From Gigaspora margarita (lineage: Eukaryota; Glomeromycota; Glomeromycetes; Diversisporales; Gigasporaceae): a DNA stretch of 64,000 nucleotides. The stretch is taken from assembly GCA_009809945.1 (NCBI GenBank), contig WTPW01000773.1, positions 198,088-262,087 on the forward strand, read 5' to 3'. The notes under the pieces were generated by a model. The model did not search any database. It was given only the letters and a program-made list of their open reading frames with translations, and was not told where the DNA came from. A program made the translations under genes and the position numbers. Each line of letters opens with the position of its first letter. Within the stretch, counting starts at the first letter, position 1. Of the stretch, positions 45,839-54,939 are shown in pieces.

Positions 45839-47854
45839 ATGGATCAGACAGGCGTGGAATTTCGCGAACTCGGATGGAAATATCAGAACGGCATTGGGGT
45901 TGAAAAGGATAAACACAAGGCATTTGAATACTATAAAAAATCAGCTGAAATGGGTTATGTGGTTGCAATGTTCGATGTTGGTTATTGTTATCGAAATGGA
46001 ATTGGAGTTGAAAAGGATGATCATAAGGCATTCTTTTATTATCAAAAATCTGCAGAGATGGGGGACGTTAATGGAACATATAATGTTGGGCATTGCTATG
46101 AACATGGAATCGGAGTTGTAAAGGATGAACATAAGGCATTCTTTTATTATCAAAAATCTGCTGAAATGGGTGATGTTTATGGAATATTTGCACTTGGAAG
46201 TTGTTATCATTCGGAAGTCGGAGTTGAAAAGGATGAACATAAGGCGTTCAAGTATTATAAAAAATCTGCAGATATGGGGCATGTTAGTGGAACATATATT
46301 GTTGGATATTTTTACGAAAAAGGAATTGGGGTTGAAAAGGATGAACATAAGGCATTCATTTATTATAAAAAATCTGCAGATATGAGGCACGCTAAAGGAA
46401 CATATATGGTTGGATATTGTTATGAAAAAGGAATTGGTGTTGAAAAGGATGAACATAAGGCATTCGTTTATTATCAAAAAACTGCAGATATAGGGGATGC
46501 TGAGGGAACACGTGCACTTGGAGTTTGTTATGAAAAAGGAATTGGTATTGAAAGGGATGAACATAAGGCATTCATTTATTATCAAAAGTCAGCTGATATG
46601 GGAGACGCTTTTGGTATGAATAATCTTGGTGGTTGTTATCGTATCGGAAAGGGAGTTATAAAAGATGAACGTAAAGCGTTTGAATGTTACAAAAAGGCCG
46701 CTAATATGAATGATTTTAGGGGAATGGTTAATATTGGTGATTGTTACCGGAATGGAATCGGAGTACAAAGAGATATCCAAAGGGCTAATCACTGGTATCG
46801 AAAAGTAAGAACCCTCAAAAAAATAGATAAAATTTCATATGAAGAAATCGATGATGGTGTTAAAAAGATCTTAAATGATGAAAAATATAAACTATCATGG
46901 ATTAATTATAATGAATTCAAAAATATTATAGAAATAGGAAAAGGTGGATTTGCTACTGTATTTTACGCATTTTGGTATGATAAGAATGATAATATTAATA
47001 GGAGAGTTGCTCTTAAACTCCTTCACAATTCGAATAAAAATGTTGAAAATTTCGTTCAAGAATTGAAGAATTATTGTGAAATAGGTTATGAAAATCCATC
47101 ATTTTTAGAATGTCTTGGAATATCAAGAGACGATACCACTAAAAATTATATTATAGTTTTGAGATATGCAGGTGAATGTTCATTGCGTCAGAATCTCGAA
47201 ATTGTATCTAAATTAGGATGGAAAGATAAATTAAATATATTGCATTGTATCGCTTCTGATCTTGAAGCAATTCATTCTCAAGAAATGATTCATCGAGATT
47301 TACATTCTGGTAATATTTTGCAAGACAATTTACATAGTGCATACATTGCTGATTTGGGGTTTTTAGTGTCATCTGATATTAAACAATATGGTGAGATAAA
47401 TGGTGTTTTGCCGTATGTAGCACCAGAGGTCTTACAAGGAGAACCATTCACACAAGAGGCAGATATTTACAGCTTCGGTATCATTATGACGGAGTTAGCA
47501 ACAGGGAAAAGAGCGTTTGATGGTGAGTTTTTTGATACTAAACTTTCGGTGAGAATTTGTCGAGGCGAACGACCTGGATTCGGTGAGAGAACACCAAAAT
47601 ACTATGTCAAATTGGCCAAAAGATGCATGGAACCTGATCCAAATAAACGACCAACGGCAACAAATATTTGTTACAGAGTAGGATATTGGCTTGAAGAAAT
47701 GGAACAGGATGATGATAATGAGGTTAAGAAGCAATTTCTTGAAGTGGACATTATCAAATCAGAAACATCAGAATTGATTCATCCAAATGATATGTATGCG
47801 AGTAAATTGATCAACACCAGAGAGATAACCGAAGCGTTAAAATCAAAAACATAA
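45839..47854 (+). CDS. Sel1-repeat / protein kinase fusion (671 aa)
   Basis: The first in-frame ATG (45839) is taken; the TTG 18 bp earlier is not a normal eukaryotic start. Residues 6-328 are nine consecutive 36-residue Sel1-like repeats of the form G..LG.CYE.GIGVEKDEHKAF.YYQKSADMGDA, a solenoid that usually binds partners. Residues ~358-620 are a kinase domain of the tyrosine-kinase-like type common in mycorrhizal fungi. It has the glycine loop GKGGFATV (367-374), Lys393 in VALK, Glu408, HRDLHSGN (485-492, catalytic Asp487), DLG (505-507, in place of DFG), APE (528-530), DIYSFG (542-547) and Arg604 in NKRPT. All catalytic residues are present, so activity is likely. It has no signal peptide or membrane segment, so a soluble intracellular signalling role is inferred; the substrate is unknown. 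The ORF is intronless. A truncated paralogue lies 3.8 kb upstream. Repeats 2-7 are also very similar at DNA level. Confidence 0.95.
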   Translation: MDQTGVEFRELGWKYQNGIGVEKDKHKAFEYYKKSAEMGYVVAMFDVGYCYRNGIGVEKDDHKAFFYYQKSAEMGDVNGTYNVGHCYEHGIGVVKDEHKAFFYYQKSAEMGDVYGIFALGSCYHSEVGVEKDEHKAFKYYKKSADMGHVSGTYIVGYFYEKGIGVEKDEHKAFIYYKKSADMRHAKGTYMVGYCYEKGIGVEKDEHKAFVYYQKTADIGDAEGTRALGVCYEKGIGIERDEHKAFIYYQKSADMGDAFGMNNLGGCYRIGKGVIKDERKAFECYKKAANMNDFRGMVNIGDCYRNGIGVQRDIQRANHWYRKVRTLKKIDKISYEEIDDGVKKILNDEKYKLSWINYNEFKNIIEIGKGGFATVFYAFWYDKNDNINRRVALKLLHNSNKNVENFVQELKNYCEIGYENPSFLECLGISRDDTTKNYIIVLRYAGECSLRQNLEIVSKLGWKDKLNILHCIASDLEAIHSQEMIHRDLHSGNILQDNLHSAYIADLGFLVSSDIKQYGEINGVLPYVAPEVLQGEPFTQEADIYSFGIIMTELATGKRAFDGEFFDTKLSVRICRGERPGFGERTPKYYVKLAKRCMEPDPNKRPTATNICYRVGYWLEEMEQDDDNEVKKQFLEVDIIKSETSELIHPNDMYASKLINTREITEALKSKT

Positions 47855-48550
47855 GGCATAAAATCCTCAATATTATTTTTTCTAGGATCGTCAAGGAACA
47901 GATCAGCAAGGGATTGAACCTGTCGAGATCATCGTTGATTAATAATTCAATTATATATTTTTAATTTTTTTTTTATGAAAAAATGAAGATTTATGCAATT
48001 TGTAATTTTATATATTAAAAATACTTTTTTATAATATACATGTTTTTATGTATATAATATTAGGTTTAATATGTTTTTTTGTTTACTGAAAAGTTTTAAA
48101 AAATTAAAATTACATTTAAAGTTCATTTAAAAACAGAAGTCTATTGTTTTTAAAATTATTATTATTAACAAATTCATTATGCCATCCAACAATCGCAGCC
48201 TACGCACCGATAGTCAAAATTTTAATTATCTTCGAATTTGTATTTTTACGTGAAATAATTATTTAGCTTCTGAAGTCCTTCAAAAGTAAGCGAGGCATTC
48301 AAAGGACACAAATCCATACACTGCCTAAAATAATGGCAGGAAGCCCTTGAATGAGTGATTCAGTTTGCTTACAATACTATTACCTTGAATTACAATTTAC
48401 GTATGATCTGTTCAAAAAAGTGCATTTTACAGAAATCGCAGACAAATTTTCAGTAATAATATTCAATAGTTATGAGTAGATGTACAGTACCTCTCAAGAG
48501 ATAAACCTAGCATACACTCTGTCGTGCGAGTCATGTGAAAAGGTTCGTTT
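47855..48550. other. 3' flank of the kinase gene
   Basis: Homology to the pseudogene flank continues to about 47945 (GAGATCATCGTTGATTAATA against 42100-42125). AT-rich sequence follows, where the transcript probably ends, and then CpG-retaining sequence with no gene. Confidence 0.5.
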
Positions 48551-48815
48551 TAAATCATATCGGCCGATTTGATTTTTTGGGCCTTTTTTCGATAAACTGT
48601 TACACGAAAATTTGCTCCTAAGTGATGTTAAAATTAACAAACGAAGCACTGTTACAACTAACAAAAGAACTTTTTTGGCATCTAGACAAGTTAAAAAACC
48701 AATAAAATCCAATAAAAGAGCTACGTTAAGCTGTAGAAAGAAGTACTTTTACCGTTTGTTGAAATACTCGGGTGTTTTAGGAAAGGGACGATGGGTTATG
48801 ATGGGTTGGTAACTT
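48551..48815 (+). repeat. Dispersed repeat, CpG-intact copy
   Basis: It matches the inverse of 12734-13003. It retains CpG at TATCGGCCGATTTG, TTCGATAAAC, CACGAAAAT, AACGAAG, CTACGTT and ACCGTTT, where the other copy mostly has TG or CA. The coding status of the short ORF 48612-48812 is doubtful. Confidence 0.65.
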
Positions 48816-49198
48816 CAAGGATAAACTCGGAAGCAAAATTTTAAAAAAACTGCCCTTTTTAACATACATTTGGCTTATAATTAAATATATAAGTACCATA
48901 ATTTCTATGTATTTAATATAAATACAAGGTTAGTTAAAAAGGCCGTTCTTATGAAAATTCGCACTGTACTAAATTTTAAGTACGAAATTTCTTTGATAAA
49001 CCTCAATCGTGATTGGTTGATTTTGGGGTCTGATATGTTATATATGCTAGAAATTTTATAATCGGATAGTTTACCTTGCGTGAGATATGTCATCTCATTC
49101 AAGTCACGCAAAATCGTGGACGCGATAATTTTGCCAAATCTCACGCAGGGTACATCTCTAATTATGAAGCACAGATTATAAGTAACCTAACCTAACTG

Positions 49199-49300
49199 CA
49201 GTGTTGGGTCCGTTTATATGTCCAATTGTTCAATCACCCAATTTTTGTGTTCAATTGTCCAATCGTGCAATTTTTTATAAGCCCAATTGCCCAACATTTA
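49199..49300. mobile_element. Small hAT-like MITE with CCAATTGT repeats
   Basis: It starts CAGTGTTGGGTCCG and ends GCCCAATTGCCCAACATT. In between, TCCAATTGT/TTCAATTGT/CCAATCGTG units repeat. Flanks CCTAACT and CCTAACC suggest a TSD. Confidence 0.45.
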
Positions 49301-49364
49301 CCTAACCAATCGGATTGTTTTTTTGATCTTTTTATTTTGACACAACGTACATAAAGTTATTGAA

Positions 49365-49970
49365 TGCATTAACATTACAACTGTTCTCATAAATTATAAA
49401 AATTTAGCCGATGATTATTCAGCCGAATTTGACATTGGATTTATACAACGCATATTTTATTACCGTTATTAGTCAAATATGATGTTGCAAAGCATATTAA
49501 TTGAGGCCGACTTGAGTAATCTAGACTTTGGCAAATTTTCTGTAGGTTGAAATCTCGTGAGTTTCATTGTTCCCAAATAAAAGTTGACTTTTAAGCGAAG
49601 TTAGTAAATGAACTCTGGCTAGTTCAACTACTAATGAAGACGAAAATAAACATATTCGGAATTAGAAAACAAAAGACCACCACGAAGAAGCCAAACGAAT
49701 CAAAAATCACACCAAATTCTTCGTAAGCCAAAAAAGACTATGGTGGTTGTTGAAGAATTTCCGTCACTTTTTAGAAAAACACGTCTATTATTGAAATCTA
49801 ACTTATATAACTTTTTACATTTCAGGTGAAATCTAATGGGTTGACAAGAAGCCTACCGTAAATTTTCGCGCAGATTAAATAAAACTGAGCATACAGTATT
49901 AGGAAAATATCAGTCTCGATGTATATAGGTTTAGTTCTAATAATACACGGAATTATAAACGATAAATATA
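49365..49970 (+). repeat. Segmental-duplication block downstream of the intact kinase
   Basis: The partner of 42465-43215. It contains an extra ~190 bp (about 49568-49755, starting TGTTCCCAAATAAAAGTTGA) that is absent from the other copy, and lacks the 42727-43119 MITE. The duplication resumes at 54838-54935. Confidence 0.7.
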
Positions 49971-50595
49971 TCTTAGAAACTTGCAAATTAACAACTTTAA
50001 TACTGTTTGCAATTAACTACAAAGTAGGGTCCTGCAAATGCCCATGCCGGGCATATTGGCACCATGTCAGGCACTAGAGCCTTATGCCATGCCTATGCCC
50101 ATAGATACAAAAAACTAGGCACTGCTATGGACATAGTTAAAAAGTGGCACAAAGTGCCTAGGCGTTATTAAAAGCATAGGCACAAAAATGCAGGCACTAT
50201 CAAAGACATAGGCATAAGTGCCAGGCACTATTAAAAGATAGGCACAAAGTGCTAGGCATCATTAAAGGCATGATACAAAGTGCCAGGCACTATTGAAGAA
50301 AGTGCCAAGCATAAATGCCAGGCACAAAGTACCAACTCATGATTCGAGTAACTTGAATTTATCATGATTCAAATCATGAAATTTTATAATTGCACATCAT
50401 TAGGTTCTGTAAATTCTCGTGCCCGGCATATCGGCACCAGGCCGGGCACTAGTGCTTTATGCCATGCCTATGCCTATAGACATAAAAGGGCATAAAATAC
50501 AAGGCACTTTAAAGGAATGGGAACAAAATGCCAGGAACTAGAAAGGCATGAACACAAGGTGCCGGAGTGGTGTCAAGCACAATGAAATAATAAAT

Positions 50596-50795
50596 GTCGC
50601 GGCTGATGCTGAAATTTAGGGTCTCGATTTGAAACTATAAGCCCTGCTAAAATCCACACATACTCTTTGAATATCAAATCTACCCCAAATCCTACCCTAA
50701 CCCTATAACTGATAAGACAAAAATGAAAAAAAACACACCAAAGAATTTTAAAATTTCATATCAAAATAGGTCAAAATTTCAGCATCAGTCGTGAC
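50596..50795. mobile_element. 7-bp-TSD MITE family, copy 3
   Basis: A 200-bp element with perfect TSD AATAAAT (50589-50595, 50796-50802) and ends GTCGCGGCTGATGCTGAAAT and, reverse complemented, GTCACGACTGATGCTGAAAT. The core has CCTACCCTAACCCTATAAC. Confidence 0.8.
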
Positions 50796-50866
50796 AATAA
50801 ATATCAAATTTCTGTGCCTGTGCCCAGCTTATACCAAAATTTCAATACCATACCTATGCCCATTCC

Positions 50867-51039
50867 TAGGGATGTTATCCGGTCCGGTCTTGGGCCAATA
50901 GATCGCAATCCGTCATAGGATCGGTCTGAATCGAAAAAAATTGGCGCTTTAAGTCTTAAGACCGGACCAGTCTGGAGACCATAATAGAACTGGACCAAAA
51001 TAGATCAGACTGAGCCAGACTGGACTGTTAACATTCCTA
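50867..51039. mobile_element. hAT-like MITE, TAGGGATGTTA ends
   Basis: A 173-bp element; the right end reverse complements to TAGGAATGTTAACAGTCC. TSD CCCATTCC (50859-50866) and CCCATGCC (51040-51047), one mismatch. The interior is rich in GGACCGGTC/GACCAGTCT-like repeats. Confidence 0.75.
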
Positions 51040-51459
51040 CCCATGCCTAAGTTTTTCTAAGTATTCATGCCTATACCCGTGCCTAATTTTTTTTTGGGCA
51101 CAGGCCCTACACGATATAATAAAAAATTAGTAATAAGGCCATACAAAATTTTTTTGGTTTACATAACCCGGCAGGGTCCAAAAATTGAAATCGTAAAATT
51201 TTTTTTGTTTAATTATTAAGCACCTAAATTGATAGGTCGGGGCTCAATTTGATTAGAAGAAAATAAAATTATTCGGTCAATTATTGCGATGAAAAAAAAA
51301 AACAAACTTTTTTTTTATCATTAAAAAAATTGAATTAATTAATACAATTGCATTATAATAATACAATATAGAAAAGCCTATCATAAGAAATATATAAAAT
51401 ATTAGATAAAATCTTATTATGAATAAATATAAAGAATTAATAGCATATTTATTATAGAT

Positions 51460-51588
51460 CAGTGTTGGCACTTGGTATATGTCCATATTTTTTTTAAAAA
51501 TATGGACTATGTCCAAACCTATATGTCCATGTCCATATTTGTCTATATTATTTTTAATATGTCCAAATGTCCATATTGGCCAACACTG
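51460..51588. mobile_element. hAT-like MITE, CAGTGTTGGC ends, perfect 8-bp TSD
   Basis: A 129-bp element from CAGTGTTGGCACTTGG to TTGGCCAACACTG, flanked by identical TTATAGAT (51452-51459, 51589-51596). The interior is made of TATGTCCA/TGTCCATATT repeats in both orientations. Confidence 0.85.
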
Positions 51589-52394
51589 TTATAGATAGAT
51601 CATTAAAAATCAAACCCAATAATGCGAATGCATTTTTCTCTGATGATCAATTTATAATATAAAGAAAGACTAATTAAAATTCAATATAAGAAAGCTATAA
51701 CCAAAATTAATCTATAATAAATTCATTTGATATATATAAGAAAGTTACTAAAAACTCTCAATATAAGGCCATACAAAAAATTTCTTGGTTTACATAACAT
51801 TAAATAAAATTTTTGACCCATCAGTCCAGATTTTTTTTGTAACCCAATTTTTTATAGGTAATTATATTAATAAATCATTATTTTCATAAATTAAATTAAT
51901 ATGAATAGAATTAGGTAATATAAATAAATATTACGAATATGATTTGTGAGCAGATTTTCTTTTTTTAATCTCCGATTAATATGATTAATATATGTCTTTA
52001 TGCTCACCTATTAAATTAAGGCGAATGAAATGATTTGAAGGATATTAGTATTTATGAGCATGACTTATGAACATTTCTGTTTTTAATTACACTGATTACA
52101 AATTAATAAATCATCTTTATACTCACATATTAAATTAGCACATATTAAACAATTGAAATTTATTAGACGATGGTAAGTATTCATACATAAGTATTTATGA
52201 ACATGATTTGAATGCACGAGAGGAAACACCTAAAAATTATTCCTGAAGAATTATGTTATTACACACTTAATCTCAGTGATCTGCTCATTTTGATAATTGG
52301 CTTATCAATACCAGACATTATTTGATATGTTGTATGATATTACCGAAATGACCGCGATTAATTAAAATCGCAATTCTTCCGGAAATAAATTATT

Positions 52395-52847
52395 GTCGAA
52401 GATCATAATTTAAAATGAAATTTACGTTTTCTATTTAACTTTCTAACCTCCTAAAACCCATTTATACTTGTTTAATATAAACTCTACTCTAAAACTAACC
52501 TCTAACCTTAACCCCTAACCAGGGTTGGCAATGGATATACTCCATTGAAAACGTGCAAACCAATGGAGCCAATGGAACCAATGGAACCAATGGAGCCAAT
52601 GGAGCCAATGGAATTAGTTATTAGTTATTAACAAATACTATATTATAAGCTAGTTGGCCTCCATTGGCTCCATTCGCAAATTATTCTCAATGGAGCAATG
52701 GAGTGGTGCCAATGGAGTTGTTCTCCATTCACCCCAATGGATAAATGTGCCAACCCTGCCCCTAACCCACCCCAAAAAATTTTATTTTTCTGAGATTTTG
52801 TTAATTTTTTTATACTATAATTTCATTTTAATCTGGATTTCATCCAC
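52395..52847. mobile_element. 7-bp-TSD MITE family, copy 4, with nested hAT MITE
   Basis: Perfect TSD AATTATT (52388-52394, 52848-52854). It begins GTCGAAGATCATAATTTAAA and ends AATCTGGATTTCATCCAC, collinear with 5423-5633. The CCTTAACCCCTAACC core is split by the insert at 52520-52758. Confidence 0.8.
52520..52758. mobile_element. hAT-like MITE with (CCAATGGAG)n, perfect 8-bp TSD
   Basis: The ends CAGGGTTGGCA are exact inverted repeats. TSD CCCCTAAC (52512-52519, 52759-52766). Subterminal AATGGAGCC/AATGGAACC 9-bp units run in tandem on the left arm, with GGCTCCATT-type units on the right. It sits in the telomere-like core of the host MITE. Confidence 0.85.
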
Positions 52848-53191
52848 AATTATTATTTGCAGGTTTCACTCATTTGTGAACATTATTTGCTGTTTTTAAT
52901 TCGATCGATTAATAAATCATCTTTATACTTACAGATTGATTAACGCGAATTAGGTAATGTAATCACGATTCGCTGGTTTAATTCTACCGATTAATAAATC
53001 ATCTCGATGCTCACAAGCTGAATTAATGCGAATGAAATAATTTGAAAGATCTTAGGTAATGGTAAATAAGTATTAATGAATAAGTATTTATGAACATGGT
53101 TTGTGAACATTATTTACTGTTTAATTAGATCGATTAATAAAATCATATTTATACTCACAGGTTGAATTAATGCGTGAAATAATATTTAGTA

Positions 53192-53297
53192 TAAGCGCGA
53201 AATAACGCACATGGGCGTTAATTCGAATTTTAGCCTGAATTAAGCTTAATTTAGGCCGAAATTCGAAATTACACCCCTGCGCGTTATTTCGCGCTTA
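53192..53297. mobile_element. 106-bp TA-flanked MITE, AAATAACGC type
   Basis: The ends TAAGCGCGAAATAACGC are exact inverted repeats with TA on each side (53190-53191, 53298-53299). The interior is also palindromic (TTAGCCTGAATTAAGC). Related to the 44493-45063 foldback. It interrupts a satellite unit. Confidence 0.75.
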
Positions 53298-53920
53298 TAC
53301 GGGTATGAATAAGTATTTATGAAAATGATTTGTGAACATGGATTTGCCGTTTTTAATTCTACCGATCAATAAATCAGCTTGATACGGCTGAATTCATGCG
53401 AATGAAACGATTTGAATGATTAGGTAACGCTAAAAAGTATTTATGAATAATTATTTATGAACATGATTCGTGAACAAGATATTGTTTTCTTTCTGAAACT
53501 TCTCTAAGAGGATGCACTGTGGCGTGTTTACTAGATTAGCTGTTCTTAATTCCACCAATTAATAAATCATCTTTATGCTCATTGACCAAATTAAATTAAT
53601 GCGAATGAATTATTTGAGGTAATGGTAAATAAGTATATATGATTAAAGTATTTATGAACATGATTAGAAGAAGAAAAAATCTATTCGAAAGATTAGTTAA
53701 TCTAAGTCAACTAATCCGGTTATCTATCATGCAATTTATGATTTTGATTTATTGAATCGATGTTGGTTAATCGAGTCTTAGGGTGCTCTCAAGCGTCTCC
53801 CTCAATGTGACTGGCTAGCTATAACTCAAGTATTAATTGGTAAAGTTTCATGTTGTGAAACCGGATATTAAATTTTAGCCAATCAGCATAACTCCATGAT
53901 ATTTGCAAGCAATTACAATT

Positions 53921-54145
53921 GTGGCAGATCATAATGAAATCAGATCATAATGAAATTGAACTTATTTTATGACCGATTTTTAATTTTTTTTTTGGGCCTT
54001 TTTTGTTAGGTTTTTTTTTATAGTTAAGTTAGGATTTAGGGTTAGGGTTATTTGAAAAAGAGTATAGGTGGATTTTAGTAGGGCTTATATTTTTAAATCG
54101 AACCCCTGTATTTCATTATGATCTGATTTCATTATGATCTGCGAC
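53921..54145. mobile_element. 7-bp-TSD MITE family relative with doubled ends
   Basis: GTGGCAGATCATAATGAAAT, followed at once by a second CAGATCATAATGAAAT, is mirrored by ATTTCATTATGATCTG, twice, at the right end. The core has AGGATTTAGGGTTAGGGTTA. The flanks (TACAATT, AATTATT) do not give a clean TSD. Confidence 0.65.
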
Positions 54146-54837
54146 AATTATTTATATCTGTTTATCATATTAAGCTACAATATTTTATAACACTTTGTAA
54201 GATGATGTGATCTCAATTTTTTGTAATAATAATCAGTGAGAATTTTTTGAGATTCTAAATTGTCTATTAGTCCATATTTTCGACGCATAATAATTATCAA
54301 ATTGTTTATTAATCTTCATATATCATTGTTAAAGCAAGGATAGAGCCAAGTTGTGGTTTCAAGTCGTAGCTGAAGCCAATAACTTCAAACCGCAGCTAAA
54401 GTTATTCTTATTCTGGTTCAAACTATAGTTTAAAGCCATGGTTTAGATTATGGCTCAAGTTGTTTGCCAGATTTAGTTTAATTAGGTTTGGCTCAAATAT
54501 ATTGCTAAAGCCAGTTTCAAGTAAAGCTAATAACACTCCTACTATGCCTGTATCAAATTTTTTGTGTCTGTGCCTACAGTATGCCAATGCCAAATTTTTT
54601 TGCCTGTGCTCATGCTTGTATACTAGTGCCCATACTTGTGACAAATTTTTATGCTAGTACCCGTATTCGTGCCTGAGGCATTATATTTATGCCTATACTC
54701 ATGCCCGAATTTTTATGTCCTACGTGCCCAGGTTGCAGAACCCTACTATAAAGTAACTATATAGTTACTTGGTAGTAGCAATTTCTTTACTATATGTTAG
54801 CAATATGCCTACTATTTAATTTCGCAAATTTCAGTAA

Positions 54838-54935
54838 ATTATATAATAATGAAAAACAATGGATACTGCAAAAGTTTAAAGAAATAAATAAGTAGCACCG
54901 GGTCAATGTTTATAAAGACTTATGTCACAGGTACT
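54838..54935 (+). repeat. Last block of the segmental duplication
   Basis: TATATAATAATGAAAAACAA, then GGATACTGCAAAAGTTTA, GGGTCAATG and AGACTTATGTCACAGG match 43193-43300. Confidence 0.65.
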
Positions 54936-54939
54936 TTGA

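Larger units (their letters stand above)
50401..51109. mobile_element. Possible inner element of the GGCAC family
   Basis: A second left end, TAGGTTCTGTAAATTCTCGT, and a second right end (reverse complement TAGGGCCTGTGCCC) lie inside the 4.7-kb element. The flanks CACATCAT and CACGATAT agree at only 5 of 8 bases, so this nesting is tentative. Confidence 0.35.
51880..53680 (+). repeat. ~140-bp satellite, about seven or eight diverged units
   Basis: The unit landmarks recur in order: TTTTTAATT, ACCGATTAATAAATCATC, TTTATGCTCAC, GAATTAATGCGAATGAAA, TAGGTAATGGTAAATAAG, TATTTATGAACATGATTTGT. Units begin near 51969, 52080, 52880, 52971, 53109, 53348 and 53539, with a partial one before 51960. Spacing varies from about 110 to 190 bp. 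The array is interrupted by the elements 52395-52847 and 53192-53297. It is non-coding. Confidence 0.75.
50025..54745. mobile_element. 4.7-kb hAT-like element with 8-bp TSD, heavily nested
   Basis: The ends TAGGGTCCTGCAAATG and (reverse complement) TAGGGTTCTGCAAC match at 12 of the first 13 bases. The flanks CTACAAAG (50017-50024) and CTATAAAG (54746-54753) are a TSD with one C/T difference. Both arms are built from GGCAC/GGCAT-rich short repeats (CCAGGCAC and similar). The element lies within the segmental duplication where the other copy has no such insert. The interior holds a ~140-bp satellite and at least six smaller MITEs. No transposase ORF is visible, so it moved in trans or the internal part is not original. 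Confidence 0.5.

Noticed and set aside
45941-46585. 214-codon antisense ORF in the kinase gene
   Set aside because: A shadow of the repetitive Sel1 coding sequence; the plus frame has intact domains.
48612-48812. Conserved small protein shared with 12786-12974
   Set aside because: Similarity is at DNA level; small compensating indels and a stop at the same upstream place argue for a non-coding repeat.
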